Assembly (NCBI GenBank): GCA_903864505.1
Contig: CAIPGC010000106.1
Coordinates: 1 to 64,000, forward strand
Direction: 5' to 3'
DNA: 64,000 nucleotides
Source of the DNA: an uncultured beta proteobacterium
GTDB lineage: Bacteria; Pseudomonadota; Gammaproteobacteria; Burkholderiales; Burkholderiaceae_C
This document shows positions 46,979 through 57,585 of this stretch, one piece after another. The notes beneath the pieces were generated by a model that made no database searches, had not been told where the DNA came from, and saw only the letters and a program-made list of their open reading frames with translations. Both the position numbers and the translations under genes were made by a program. Each line of letters starts with the position of its first letter. Within the stretch, counting starts at the first letter, position 1.

Positions 46979-49138
46979 ATGCCGCGCAGCGCTCCGAGAC
47001 CATCATCTGCCAAGAACGCCCCACTCGTCTTCAAGAGCGCGGTGGAGACGGCGTTGACCAAGCTCGGTCTGGTGCGCGACATTGACCTGGCGCTGCACCT
47101 GCCCCTGCGTTATGAGGATGAAACACGCATTGCGAAGCTGCGTGATGCGCGGGAAGGCGACACGGCGCAGATTGAAGCTCTGGTGATGCGCTGCGAGGTC
47201 AGCTACCGCCCGCGCCGCCAGTTGGTCGTCACGGTGGACGATGGCACAGACATCTGTATCCTGCGATTTTTCAGTTTTTATCCGTCGCAGCAGAAGGCGC
47301 TTGCCGTGGGCAACCGTATCCGGGCGCGCGGCGAGCTCAAGGGTGGGTTTCTGGGCTGGACCATGCTGCATCCGGCCTTTCGCAGTGCGGTGGGCGACCT
47401 GCCCAAGGCGCTGACCCCGATCTACCCGACGGTGGCCGGGTTGGCGCAACATGTGCTGCGCAAAGAGGTGCTTGCCGGGCTTGCAAGGGCCGACCTGTCG
47501 GATACGTTTTCTCCCGGTGATTTGAGCCAGATCAGTCCACATTCGTTATGGACACTGCGTGATGCGCTATCATTTTTGCACCATCCCAAGGCCGACGTGG
47601 CGTTGGCTGCGCTGCAGGACCACAGCCATCCGGCCTGGCAGCGGCTCAAGGCCGAGGAGTTGCTTGCGCAGCAGATTTCGCAACTGCACACGCGCCGCGT
47701 GCGCGCCCACCTGCGTGCACCGGTGCTCAGGCAGATCAGCCCCGACTCGGGCACCCCGGCGCTGGAGCCAGACACGCCGGTGCTGCTGTCTCTGCCGGAG
47801 AGTCTCCTCACCAAGCTGCCGTTTGCACTGACCGCAGCGCAGCAACGCGTGCAAGCCGAAATCGCCCAAGATATGGCGCGGCTGGTGCCCATGCACCGGC
47901 TGTTGCAAGGTGACGTGGGTTCCGGCAAGACTGTCGTGGCTGCTTTGGCCGCAGCAGTCTGCATCGACGCGGGGTGGCAATGTGCGCTGATGGCACCCAC
48001 GGAGATATTGGCCGAGCAGCACTTTCGCAAACTTATTGGCTGGCTGGAGCCGCTGGGAGTAACCACCGCCTGGCTGACCGGCAACCAAAAGGCTACAGAG
48101 CGACGTGCCGTGCTTGCCATGGTGGAGAGCGGAGAGGCGCAGCTGGTGGTGGGAACGCACGCTGTGATCCAGGAGAAGGTGCAGTTCAAGAATTTGGCGT
48201 TGGCCATCATCGACGAGCAGCACCGGTTTGGCGTGGCACAGCGCTTGGCTCTGCGCAGCAAGTTGCGCCACGAAGGCATGGAGCCCCACTTGCTGATGAT
48301 GACCGCCACGCCCATTCCGCGCACCCTGGCCATGAGCTACTACGCGGACCTGGATGTCTCCACGCTCGACGAACTGCCGCCGGGGCGCACGCCGGTGGTG
48401 ACCAAGGTGGTCCACGAAGACCGCCGCGCTGAAGTAATCGAACGCATTCGCCACCAGATTGAACTCGGTCGCCAGGTTTATTGGGTCTGCCCCCTGATTG
48501 AAGAGAGCGAGGCGCTGGACCTGACCAATGCCACCGAAACCCATGCGGGCCTGCAGCTGGCCTTGCAGGGGGTTACCACGGCAGCCGGTGAAAAGGCGCA
48601 GGTTGGCCTGCTGCACTCGCGCATGCCGGCCGACGAGAAGAAGTCGGTGATGGCCGCCTTTACCCAGGGGCACATGGCGTTGCTGGTCAGCACCACGGTG
48701 ATTGAGGTGGGCGTGGACGTGCCCAATGCGTCGCTGATGGTGATTGAGCATGCGGAGCGGTTTGGTCTGTCACAGTTGCACCAGTTGCGCGGACGGGTCG
48801 GGCGGGGAGCCGCCGCTTCCGCATGTGTGCTGCTCTACTCCACCGGCGACAGCACCCGCTTGGGCGAGACAGCGCGCGAGCGACTCAAGGCGATGGCACA
48901 AACCAGCGACGGCTTCGAGATCGCACGGCGCGATCTCGAAATTCGTGGCCCCGGTGAATTCCTGGGAGCCCGCCAAAGCGGTGAGGCCATGCTGCGTTTT
49001 GCCGACCTGGCCACCGACACCGCATTGCTGGAGTGGGCACGGCGCGAAGCACGTGTTCTGCTGGACCACCATCCGGTACTGGCGGAAAAGCATGTGGCGC
49101 GCTGGCTCGGTGGAAAATCAGAATTTTTGAAAGCCTGA
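46979..49138 (+). CDS. recG: ATP-dependent DNA helicase RecG
   Basis: PMHRLLQGDVGSGKTVVAALAA, IIDEQHRFGVAQRLALRSK, MTATPIPRTLAMSYYADLDVSTLDELPPGRTPVVTKVV, LRGRVGRGAAASACVLLY. Confidence 0.97.
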   Translation: MPRSAPRPSSAKNAPLVFKSAVETALTKLGLVRDIDLALHLPLRYEDETRIAKLRDAREGDTAQIEALVMRCEVSYRPRRQLVVTVDDGTDICILRFFSFYPSQQKALAVGNRIRARGELKGGFLGWTMLHPAFRSAVGDLPKALTPIYPTVAGLAQHVLRKEVLAGLARADLSDTFSPGDLSQISPHSLWTLRDALSFLHHPKADVALAALQDHSHPAWQRLKAEELLAQQISQLHTRRVRAHLRAPVLRQISPDSGTPALEPDTPVLLSLPESLLTKLPFALTAAQQRVQAEIAQDMARLVPMHRLLQGDVGSGKTVVAALAAAVCIDAGWQCALMAPTEILAEQHFRKLIGWLEPLGVTTAWLTGNQKATERRAVLAMVESGEAQLVVGTHAVIQEKVQFKNLALAIIDEQHRFGVAQRLALRSKLRHEGMEPHLLMMTATPIPRTLAMSYYADLDVSTLDELPPGRTPVVTKVVHEDRRAEVIERIRHQIELGRQVYWVCPLIEESEALDLTNATETHAGLQLALQGVTTAAGEKAQVGLLHSRMPADEKKSVMAAFTQGHMALLVSTTVIEVGVDVPNASLMVIEHAERFGLSQLHQLRGRVGRGAAASACVLLYSTGDSTRLGETARERLKAMAQTSDGFEIARRDLEIRGPGEFLGARQSGEAMLRFADLATDTALLEWARREARVLLDHHPVLAEKHVARWLGGKSEFLKA

Positions 49139-49143
49139 GTTTC

Positions 49144-50151
49144 ATGGAGCCAGTAGGAACTTTTCAGCTTGTGTGGTGGGCCCTGATTGCCGCTCTTGTC
49201 GTGGGCGGCTCCATATACGCCTACATCGAGTACCACGCCTATTTGCTGCGCACCGAAGTCACAACTTTGCCTACTGGTTTGCGGTTTTCGGCACAAGGAT
49301 TCAGCGTCGAATCGCGTAATTCGAGCAAGGACATCGTGGTGCAAACGCGGGACGGGCACTACACACACAAAGCGGCTGCAGACGCGGAACCCACTGTGCA
49401 GACCGGCGGCATGACGGTGACCCTGTCTGCGGTGGGCACCCAGTTCGAAGTGGCCCGTCTGATGATCAAACCCGACGCGGGTTTGGCGACACAGGAAACG
49501 GGGTTCAGCAACCTCACTTTTTCGGCGTCCGACACCTTGCGTTGTCAGGCCGAGCGCCGCACGCCCGGCGAGCAGTCCGTCCTGCGTATTGAGCATGTGC
49601 CCAATGCGATTGCGGCTGATTTTCAGCTTTTTGTCGCCCGACTGCAACTCTGGATCGCCAAGATGGAGCGAACCATCCTGATTGATCTGGATGCACGGCG
49701 CAAGGCCGAAGAGGAAACGGCGCGGGCCGAAGCAAAAGCCGCGGCCGCGGCTAAGAAAGGCATGTCATCGACAACCACCAACGGACCCCTGACGGACGCT
49801 GAGCGGGAGGCCCGTGCGGCAGAACAAATCGCCAGTTGGCGCAAGGTGGCCGGCTTTAAGGGGAGTTCGACCGAAGTCAGCATCGGTCCAGCCGGTGAGG
49901 TGGTCTGGTTCATTGACCTGGACCCGGGCGGTCGTGTCATCCTGCACGCTGCAAATCGCACGTTCCATGGCAGTCTCAAGGGCGCCCACGTCACGGTTCT
50001 GGCGGGCGAACTGGAGATTGGTGTGCGCGACGACTTCTGGACCGAGTATGACCCCCAACTGGTAACTTTTCGGGTGCTGTCGGGCGTGGCGCCGGAAGCG
50101 CGGTTGGCCTGGAAGGAACGTTTGGATATCCTGATACGCAGCCTGCGTTGA
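49144..50151 (+). CDS. Hypothetical membrane-anchored protein between recG and oxyR
   Basis: TM at N-terminus (VWWALIAALVVGGSIYAYIEYHAYLL); region of RRKAEEETARAEAKAAAAAKK; no family recognised. Confidence 0.78.
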   Translation: MEPVGTFQLVWWALIAALVVGGSIYAYIEYHAYLLRTEVTTLPTGLRFSAQGFSVESRNSSKDIVVQTRDGHYTHKAAADAEPTVQTGGMTVTLSAVGTQFEVARLMIKPDAGLATQETGFSNLTFSASDTLRCQAERRTPGEQSVLRIEHVPNAIAADFQLFVARLQLWIAKMERTILIDLDARRKAEEETARAEAKAAAAAKKGMSSTTTNGPLTDAEREARAAEQIASWRKVAGFKGSSTEVSIGPAGEVVWFIDLDPGGRVILHAANRTFHGSLKGAHVTVLAGELEIGVRDDFWTEYDPQLVTFRVLSGVAPEARLAWKERLDILIRSLR

Positions 50152-50205
50152 AGGGGACTGCCGCGATCTGGCTTTGACAATCCCGCCTCGTTGCACAATA
50201 GACCC

Positions 50206-51165
50206 ATGACGCTGACCGAACTCAAATACATCGTTGCCGTGGCACGCGAGCGGCATTTTGGCAAGGCTGCAGAGGCCTGCTTTGTGTCGCAACCTACGCT
50301 TTCGGTTGCGGTAAAAAAACTTGAAGAAGAACTCGATGTGAAGCTGTTTGAGCGCAGCGCCAACGAGGTGACAGTTACCGCCTTGGGGGCAGAAATCGTA
50401 CGCCAGGCGCAAAGCGTGCTGGAACAGGCCGCCAGCATCAAAGACATTGCCAAACGCGGCAAGGATCCCTTGGCGGGCCCCTTGAAGCTAGGCATCATCT
50501 ACACCATCGCACCGTATTTGCTGCCCGACCTGGTGCACCAGGTCATCAAGCGCACTCCGCAAATGCCCTTGATCCTTCAGGAAAACTTCACGGTCAAACT
50601 GCTGGAGATGCTGCGCACCGGAGAGATCGACTGCGCCATTCTTGCTGAGCCATTTTCCGATGCTGGTCTGGCGGTGGCACCGCTCTACGACGAACCTTTT
50701 CTTGCGGCCGTTCCGGTGCAGCATCCGCTCGCCACGCTGGCCAGTGTGACCACCGAAGAGCTGAAGAAGGAAACCATGCTGCTGTTGGGTAATGGCCATT
50801 GCTTTCGCGACCACGTGCTTGAGGTTTGCCCCGAGTTTGCGCGTTTCTCCAGCGATGCCGACGGCATTCGCCGCAGCTTTGAGGGCTCGTCGCTGGAGAC
50901 CATCAAGCACATGGTGGCCGCCGGCATGGGCATCACCCTGGTGCCGCGTCTGTCGGTGCCCAAGGAAGCGTTTTCGGCCAAACCCCGGCGCAATGAGGAC
51001 GTGTACGTTAAATACATTCCGGTGCAGGATGGACCCAAGGGCGAACCGCCTACGCGTCGCGTGGTGCTGGTGTGGCGGCGCAGTTTTACGCGCTACGAGG
51101 CCATTGCCGCCTTGCGCAATGCCGTGGTGGCATGCGAGTTGCCAGGTGTCCAACGGATTTCGTGA
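50206..51165 (+). CDS. oxyR: LysR family regulator OxyR
   Basis: MTLTELKYIVAVARERHFGKAAEACFVSQPTLSVAVKKLEEELDVKLFERSANEVTVT...LLGNGHCFRDHVLEVCPE (redox Cys context). Confidence 0.93.
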   Translation: MTLTELKYIVAVARERHFGKAAEACFVSQPTLSVAVKKLEEELDVKLFERSANEVTVTALGAEIVRQAQSVLEQAASIKDIAKRGKDPLAGPLKLGIIYTIAPYLLPDLVHQVIKRTPQMPLILQENFTVKLLEMLRTGEIDCAILAEPFSDAGLAVAPLYDEPFLAAVPVQHPLATLASVTTEELKKETMLLLGNGHCFRDHVLEVCPEFARFSSDADGIRRSFEGSSLETIKHMVAAGMGITLVPRLSVPKEAFSAKPRRNEDVYVKYIPVQDGPKGEPPTRRVVLVWRRSFTRYEAIAALRNAVVACELPGVQRIS

Positions 51166-51218
51166 CAAATTGCCCCGCAGGCCGTATTCATCGCGCACCC
51201 AGCTACTATATTCATAGC
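51165..51218 (-). repeat. Dispersed GCT-N11-AGC element (reverse) between oxyR stop and ubiA start
   Basis: Reverse complement: gctatgaatatagtagctgggtgcgcgatgaatacggcctgcggggcaatttgt. Confidence 0.65.
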
Positions 51219-51223
51219 GTTTT

Positions 51224-52081
51224 GTGAGTCATAAGTTTCCGTTGTACCTGGACCTGATCCGCTGGAACCGTCCTGCGGGGTGGTTGCTTCTGCTTTGGCC
51301 CAGCCTGAGCGCACTCTGGATTGCTGCCGGAGGATTCCCGGGATGGCACCTGATTGCCGTGTTCACCCTGGGCACCATTCTCATGCGCAGCGCTGGCTGC
51401 TGCATCAATGACGTGGCAGACCGAGACTTTGACATGCACGTCAAACGCACCGCCCAACGCCCGGTCACCAGTGGCCAGATCAGCGTCAAGGAGGCCCTGG
51501 CGGTCGGCGCAGTGCTCGCGTCGGCAGCCTTTGCGCTGGTGCTGACTACCAATGCCGCCACGGTGCGATGGTCTTTCGCTGCGCTGGCGGTGACTGTGGC
51601 GTATCCGTATGCCAAGCGTTTCGTTTCCATGCCGCAGGCGGTGCTCGGCGTGGCCTTCAGCTTTGGTATTCCGATGGCGTTTGCCGCTGTACGCTCCGAG
51701 GTGCCGGCGCAGGCGTGGCTACTGTTACTGGGCAATCTGTTCTGGGTGCTGGCCTACGACACCGAATATGCGATGGTCGACCGCGACGACGACCTGCGTA
51801 TAGGGATGAAAACGTCTGCCATCACCCTGGGGCGATGGGATGTTCCGGCCGTGCTGGCGTTTTATAGCGTGCATCTGGCGATCTGGTGCTGGGTGCTGGC
51901 TCCTACGCTGCAGCGGCCCACCGGATGGTGGTTGGGGGTGGCGTTGGCTGCGACCCAGGTTGTGTGGCATGGCACCCTGATTCGGACTCGTACGCGCGAA
52001 GGCTGTTTCAAGGCGTTTCGCATGAACCACTGGGTCGGGATGGCCCTGTTTGCAGGCATTGTCACCAGCAGCGTAGGGTAG
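51224..52081 (+). CDS. ubiA: 4-hydroxybenzoate octaprenyltransferase
   Basis: [89 protein letters not shown] start. Confidence 0.95.
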   Translation: MSHKFPLYLDLIRWNRPAGWLLLLWPSLSALWIAAGGFPGWHLIAVFTLGTILMRSAGCCINDVADRDFDMHVKRTAQRPVTSGQISVKEALAVGAVLASAAFALVLTTNAATVRWSFAALAVTVAYPYAKRFVSMPQAVLGVAFSFGIPMAFAAVRSEVPAQAWLLLLGNLFWVLAYDTEYAMVDRDDDLRIGMKTSAITLGRWDVPAVLAFYSVHLAIWCWVLAPTLQRPTGWWLGVALAATQVVWHGTLIRTRTREGCFKAFRMNHWVGMALFAGIVTSSVG

Positions 52082-52101
52082 TTGGCGCCGGAATATTTCC
52101 A

Positions 52102-53295
52102 ATGAATACATCAGAAATTTTTCTTATCGCAATGCTGATCATCCTGACGGTGCCGTACCTGACTTGGCGTGTATTCAACACCGAATACTTTGCGCCGCTG
52201 GTGGTGGTGCAAATCCTGACCGGCATCTTGCTTGGTCCGGGGGTGCTGGGAACTATTTTCCCAAGCTACTACGCCCTCGTCTTCAATCCGGCTGTGATTC
52301 AGTCGCTCAACGGGATTGCGTGGTGGGCGGTGATGCTGTTTGTGTGGATTGCCGGTGTGGAACTGGATCTGAAAGAGGCGTGGACCGATCGACGTGAAAG
52401 TGGCGTGACTGCCGGTTTCGCGCTGGGAATGCCACTGATATTTGGCTGCGCTGCCGCCATTGCTATGCTGTCAACTCCAGGGTGGCTGGGGTCCCAGGCC
52501 CAGGCCTGGCAGTTTGTGCTGGGTGTTGGCATGGCCTGTGCGGTGACTGCATTGCCGATCCTGATTCTTTTCATGGAAAAGCTTGATATTCTGCGTCGCC
52601 CTCTGGGCCAGCGCATTCTGCGCTACGCCAGCCTTGACGACATTGCCATCTGGGGTGTGCTGGCACTGATACTGCTGGACTGGAGTCGCTTGGGCAAGCA
52701 GGTCGCCTTTCTGGTCGCATTTGCAGTGGTCGGATTTGGTTTCAGAAAGCTGATGGCCCGCTTGCCGACCGCTGACCGCTGGTATGTCGGTTTGATCTGG
52801 CTGGCCATTTGCGGGTTTGGTGCCGATTGGTCGGGCCTGCACTTCATGGTCGGAGCATTTTTGGCCGGCGCCATCATCGACTCGCATTGGTTCGACCAGC
52901 AGCAGATGGATAGCCTGCGCCACCATGTCCTACTGATTATGATGCCGGTGTTCTTCCTGAGCACCGGGCTGCGAACCCACTGGGGCATGGGTGGTACAGC
53001 GGTCTTCATTGCGGCCGGATGGCTTCTGTTGGCATCGGTGTCGGGCAAGCTAATAGGCATTCACATCGCCGGCAAGGTCTTGCGCTGGCGGCCAGGCGAG
53101 GCATCCATGATCGGCTGGCTGCTGCAGACCAAGGCACTGATCATGATCATCTTTGCAAACATTTTGCTGGACAAGGAGATCATTAGCGACGACACCTTCA
53201 CCGCGCTCTTGCTGATGGCCGTCGCCAGCACCATGCTGACCGTTCCGATCGTCAATCCGATGCTCAAGCGCATGGTCCAGTTGCGGGGCAAATAG
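52102..53295 (+). CDS. Cation:proton antiporter (Kef/NapA-type, CPA2)
   Basis: LVVVQILTGILLGPGVLGTIFPSYYALVFNPAVIQSLNGIAWWAVMLFVWIAGVELDL, multi-TM, GWLLQTKALIMIIFANILLDKEIISDDTFTALLLMAVAST. Confidence 0.88.
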   Translation: MNTSEIFLIAMLIILTVPYLTWRVFNTEYFAPLVVVQILTGILLGPGVLGTIFPSYYALVFNPAVIQSLNGIAWWAVMLFVWIAGVELDLKEAWTDRRESGVTAGFALGMPLIFGCAAAIAMLSTPGWLGSQAQAWQFVLGVGMACAVTALPILILFMEKLDILRRPLGQRILRYASLDDIAIWGVLALILLDWSRLGKQVAFLVAFAVVGFGFRKLMARLPTADRWYVGLIWLAICGFGADWSGLHFMVGAFLAGAIIDSHWFDQQQMDSLRHHVLLIMMPVFFLSTGLRTHWGMGGTAVFIAAGWLLLASVSGKLIGIHIAGKVLRWRPGEASMIGWLLQTKALIMIIFANILLDKEIISDDTFTALLLMAVASTMLTVPIVNPMLKRMVQLRGK

Positions 53296-53420
53296 TTGGC
53301 GCTCAGACACTTTTCATGAACTTGCTGCACTCTTCACCTGCGAGTGCTTCAGTCTTCACGTCGGCATTGCGGGTGACCCGAAAACCATGGTCTTTGCGCC
53401 CAGCCCCGTAAAATCGCCGC

Positions 53421-55094
53421 ATGCAGACTGTAAAACATGATCTTCTGGAGGCGCTGGCCGCTTCCCTCGAAAAACTGTCCCCCGGTGCCGGTCCCAAGGC
53501 GGCGTTTGAGTCGCCCAAGGTGGCCGTGCATGGCGACCTGGCGACCACCGCCGCCATGCAGTTGGCCAAGCCACTCAAGCTCAATCCGCGCCAACTGGCC
53601 GAGAACTTGCGTGCTGATTTGCTGGCGCACCCCACCTATCAGCAGTGGGTGGACGCAATCGAAATTGCGGGCCCGGGGTTTATCAATATCCGGCTCAAGC
53701 CTGCCGCCAAGCAGCAGGCGGTGCGGGATGTACTGGCGCAGGGAGCCGGTTTTGGCGTACGGGCAGCGACCGGGCAGCGCCTGATGGTCGAGTTTGTCTC
53801 GGCCAACCCGACCGGCCCGCTGCACCTGGGCCACGCGCGTCAGGCGGCGCTGGGCGATGCGATCTGCTCGCTGTACCAGACCCAGGGTTGGGACGTGTTG
53901 CGCGAGTTCTATTACAACGATGCCGGGGTGCAGATTGCCACGCTGGCGCAGTGCACCCAACTGCGTGCGCGCGGCATTCATCCGGGCGATGTTCAGTGGC
54001 CCGAGTCGGCGTACAACGGCGACTACATTGCGGACATTGCGAGTGACTTCCTGGCACGCAAGACCGTCAAGGCCGATGATCGCGAAGTTACTGCCACCGG
54101 CAACGTGGACGATCTGGATGCGGTGCGCGAATTTGCCGTGGCCTATCTGCGTCACGAGCAGGACCTGGATTTGCGGGCGTTTGAGGTGCGCTTTGACAAC
54201 TACTACCTGGAGTCGAGTCTGTATACGTCCGGGAGGGTGGATGCTACCGTGAAGGCGTTGCAGGCCTCGGGCAAAACCTACGAACTCGATGGTGCGTTGT
54301 GGCTCAAGTCGACCGAATACGGGGACGACAAGGACCGTGTCATGCGCAAGGGCGATGGCAGCTACACCTACTTTGTGCCCGACGTGGCCTACCATATTGC
54401 CAAGTGGGAGCGCGGCTTTACCAAGGTGGTCAACATTCAGGGCACCGACCACCACGGCACCATTGCCCGCGTGCGGGCCGGGCTGCAGGCCGCCGGTGTC
54501 GGCATTCCAAAGGGCTACCCGGACTACGTGCTGCATACCATGGTGCGGGTGGTCAAGGGCGGCGAAGAAGTGAAAATTTCCAAGCGTGCGGGAAGCTACG
54601 TGACCCTGCGCGACCTGATCGAGTGGACCAGCAAGGACGCAGTGCGCTTCTTCCTGCTCAGCCGCAAGCCCGATACCGAGTACACCTTTGATGTGGACCT
54701 CGCGGTGGCCAAGAACAATGACAACCCGGTCTACTACGTGCAGTACGCGCATGCGCGGATCTGCTCAGTACTTTCAAGCTGGGGGGGGGATGTGGCGGCC
54801 CTGAAGCAGGCAGACCTGGCGCCACTGGACAGCCCGCAAGCTCAGGCGTTGATGCTGCTGCTGGCCAAGTACCCCGAGATGCTGACCAGCGCTGCGCAGG
54901 ACTTCGCGCCGCACGATGTCACTTTCTATTTGCGTGAACTTGCTGCCTGCTACCACAGCTACTACGATGTCGAGCGCATTCTGGTGGAGGATGAGCGCGT
55001 AAAAATGGCGCGCCTTGCGCTGGTCGCTGCCACCGCGCAGGTGTTGCACAATGGGCTGGCGGTGCTGGGAGTGAGTGCCCCGCGGAAAATGTAG
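53421..55094 (+). CDS. argS: Arginyl-tRNA synthetase
   Basis: [91 protein letters not shown]. Confidence 0.97.
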   Translation: MQTVKHDLLEALAASLEKLSPGAGPKAAFESPKVAVHGDLATTAAMQLAKPLKLNPRQLAENLRADLLAHPTYQQWVDAIEIAGPGFINIRLKPAAKQQAVRDVLAQGAGFGVRAATGQRLMVEFVSANPTGPLHLGHARQAALGDAICSLYQTQGWDVLREFYYNDAGVQIATLAQCTQLRARGIHPGDVQWPESAYNGDYIADIASDFLARKTVKADDREVTATGNVDDLDAVREFAVAYLRHEQDLDLRAFEVRFDNYYLESSLYTSGRVDATVKALQASGKTYELDGALWLKSTEYGDDKDRVMRKGDGSYTYFVPDVAYHIAKWERGFTKVVNIQGTDHHGTIARVRAGLQAAGVGIPKGYPDYVLHTMVRVVKGGEEVKISKRAGSYVTLRDLIEWTSKDAVRFFLLSRKPDTEYTFDVDLAVAKNNDNPVYYVQYAHARICSVLSSWGGDVAALKQADLAPLDSPQAQALMLLLAKYPEMLTSAAQDFAPHDVTFYLRELAACYHSYYDVERILVEDERVKMARLALVAATAQVLHNGLAVLGVSAPRKM

Positions 55095-55169
55095 TAACCG
55101 GTCATTAACCTTGCGGGGCAGATCTTTGGCGCTGTCGCCAACTGATTAGATTTTGAGAAGAGGCGGCAC

Positions 55170-55871
55170 ATGAAGCGAGAGCGCGGCGGAACCATTCTGG
55201 GGTTCATCATTGGTATGGTGGTGGGGCTGGGCGTGGCACTGGGTGTGGCGGTATATGTCACCAAGGTACCCGTTCCATTTATGAACAAAGGGCAGAGTCG
55301 CTCGGCCGATCAGGACGAAGCCGAGGCCAAGAAGAACAAGGACTGGGATCCCAACGCCCCGCTGTATGGCAAGAACCCGGCAAAGAGCGGTCCAGCCAGT
55401 GCGGCACCCAGCGCACCGATTTCGGCAGCTTCATCGGCCAAACTGGTTCCCGCCGCCAAGGGCGAGACCAAACCCGATGCCAAGGTGGATGCCAAAGCAG
55501 CAGCGAAGTCCGACGCAAAGGTCGATGTGAAGACCGATGTGAAGACCGATACCAAAGCGGAGTCCAAGCCCGCCGTGTCGGCCGACCCGCTGGGCGATTT
55601 GGCCAAGTCCAAGTCAGCCGCATCTGATGCGGAGCCGTTCCAGTACTTTGTGCAGGTGGGTGCATTTCGTACGGTTGAGGATGCGGAGACGCAGCGCGCC
55701 AAGCTTTCACTCAGCGGTATTGAGACCAAAATTTCAGAGCGTGAGCAGTCCGGTCGGGTGGTATTCCGTGTGCGAGTCGGTCCATTCGACAAGAAGGAAG
55801 AGGCCGAGCGCGCCAAAGAGAAACTGGACAAGGCCGGTCTGGAGACTGCACTGGTGCGGGTGCAGCGTTAG
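55170..55871 (+). CDS. SPOR domain-containing protein
   Basis: N-terminal TM; low-complexity KPDAKVDAKAAAKSDAKVDVKTDVKTDTKAESKP; C-terminal FQYFVQVGAFRTVEDAETQRAKLSLSGIETKISEREQSGRVVFRVRVGPFDKKEEAE. Confidence 0.93.
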   Translation: MKRERGGTILGFIIGMVVGLGVALGVAVYVTKVPVPFMNKGQSRSADQDEAEAKKNKDWDPNAPLYGKNPAKSGPASAAPSAPISAASSAKLVPAAKGETKPDAKVDAKAAAKSDAKVDVKTDVKTDTKAESKPAVSADPLGDLAKSKSAASDAEPFQYFVQVGAFRTVEDAETQRAKLSLSGIETKISEREQSGRVVFRVRVGPFDKKEEAERAKEKLDKAGLETALVRVQR

Positions 55872-55944
55872 GTTTTTCGCAGGTGTTCAGCAGGAACTTT
55901 TGTGGTGTGGCACAGTCACACACCCCTATTTGGAGTGATAAGGC

Positions 55945-56598
55945 ATGAATATGAAACGTCGTGAGTTTTCTCGGGTGGCTGCAGCGACCGCGTTGGCAGT
56001 GTCGACCGGGGTGTCGGCACAGGCGCAAATGGCCAAACCCCAGGCGGGTAAGGACTACCAGGTGGTTGATCCGCGCGCGCCGGTGGAGGCGGCTGCGGGG
56101 AAAATTGAAGTGGTGGAGTTCTTCTGGTACAGCTGCCCGCATTGCAATGCCATTGAGCCCACCATGCCTGGCTGGATCAGGAGCCTGCCCAAGGATGTGG
56201 TGTTCCGGCGCGTACCGGTGGCCTTCAATGACAGTTTTGCTCCTCAGCAGCGCTTGTACTTCGTGCTCGAAGCCATGGGACTGGTTGAAAAGCTGCACGC
56301 CAAAGTGTTTACCGCGATCCATGTCGAAAAACAGAATCTTGCCAAAGGGGAGGCAATTTTTGACTGGGTTGCAAAACAGGGGGTGGATCGGGCCAAGTTT
56401 GAAGTCCAGTACAACTCGTTTTCGATTGCCACCAAGTCGACGCGGGCAACCCAGTTGCAAAACGCCTACAAGGTTGAGGGCGTGCCAGCGCTCGGCGTGG
56501 CAGGGCGTTTCTACACCGATGGCTCCATGGCGGGTACCATGGAACGGGCATTGCAGGTGGCCGAGTCGCTTATTTCGGTAGCTCGCACCGCGCACTGA
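55945..56598 (+). CDS. dsbA: Thiol:disulfide interchange protein DsbA-like
   Basis: IEVVEFFWYSCPHCNAIEPTMPGWIRSLPKDVVFRRVPVAF (CPHC), GVPALGVAGRFYTDGSM. Confidence 0.94.
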   Translation: MNMKRREFSRVAAATALAVSTGVSAQAQMAKPQAGKDYQVVDPRAPVEAAAGKIEVVEFFWYSCPHCNAIEPTMPGWIRSLPKDVVFRRVPVAFNDSFAPQQRLYFVLEAMGLVEKLHAKVFTAIHVEKQNLAKGEAIFDWVAKQGVDRAKFEVQYNSFSIATKSTRATQLQNAYKVEGVPALGVAGRFYTDGSMAGTMERALQVAESLISVARTAH

Positions 56599-56652
56599 AC
56601 CCTGACCCCCGACTAGAATGCCCTTTCTATAAAGCCCAGTGGAGGTCGCCTT

Positions 56653-57585
56653 ATGTCCAATCAGAAGTTTCGCCTGGTTACCCGCAGTGATTTTGATGGA
56701 TTGGTATGCGCCGTCTTGCTTAACGAGTTGGACTTGATCGATGACATCAAGTTTGTCCATCCCAAGGACATGCAGGATGGCAAGATAGAAATCACCGACC
56801 GCGATATCACCACCAACCTGCCTTTTGTACCTGGCGTACATCTGGCGTTTGACCACCATGCCTCGGAGCTGGTGCGCAATAGCGGAGAGCGCAGCAACCA
56901 CATTATTCTTGCGCACGCAGCGTCCGCAGCACGCGTGGTGTTTGACCACTACGGTGGTGCCAGTCGATTTCCGGCACGCTTCTTTGACATGATGGAAGCG
57001 GTGGACAAGGGTGATTCGGCCCAGTTTTCCCGTGATGAAATTCTGGAACCCAAGGATTGGGTGCTGTTGAATTTTTTGATGGATTCACGTACCGGTCTGG
57101 GACGTTTCCGCGAATTCCGCGTCAGCAACTACCAACTGATGATGGATCTCATCCAGTATTGCAAAAACCACGATATCGCAGACATTCTGCGCTTGCCTGA
57201 CGTGGTTGAGCGCATCGATCTGTACTTTGAGCACACAGCCAAGGCGCGTGAGCAGATCGAGCGTTGCACCACGCTGTACGGCAATCTGGCGGTGCTGGAT
57301 TTACGCAACGAGGAAACCATTTTTGCGGTCAACCGCTTCATGATTTACGCCATGTTTGCGCAGACCAACATCTCGATCCACGTTCTGTGGGGAGTGCAGA
57401 AACAAAATACCGTTTTTGCAACGGGCAAGTCCATCCTCAACCGCAGTTCTAGGACCAATATTGGTGAACTGATGCTGTCTTATGGAGGGGGCGGCCACGA
57501 AAACGCGGGCACTTGCCAGGTGGAAAACGGCCGCGCTGGCGCGGTCTTGAAGGAACTCGTCGTCCGCATCAACGCGGACGGTTGA
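56653..57585 (+). CDS. DHH family phosphoesterase (exopolyphosphatase-like)
   Basis: RLVTRSDFDGLVCAVLL, LAFDHHASE, GELMLSYGGGGHENAGTCQVE. Confidence 0.88.
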   Translation: MSNQKFRLVTRSDFDGLVCAVLLNELDLIDDIKFVHPKDMQDGKIEITDRDITTNLPFVPGVHLAFDHHASELVRNSGERSNHIILAHAASAARVVFDHYGGASRFPARFFDMMEAVDKGDSAQFSRDEILEPKDWVLLNFLMDSRTGLGRFREFRVSNYQLMMDLIQYCKNHDIADILRLPDVVERIDLYFEHTAKAREQIERCTTLYGNLAVLDLRNEETIFAVNRFMIYAMFAQTNISIHVLWGVQKQNTVFATGKSILNRSSRTNIGELMLSYGGGGHENAGTCQVENGRAGAVLKELVVRINADG

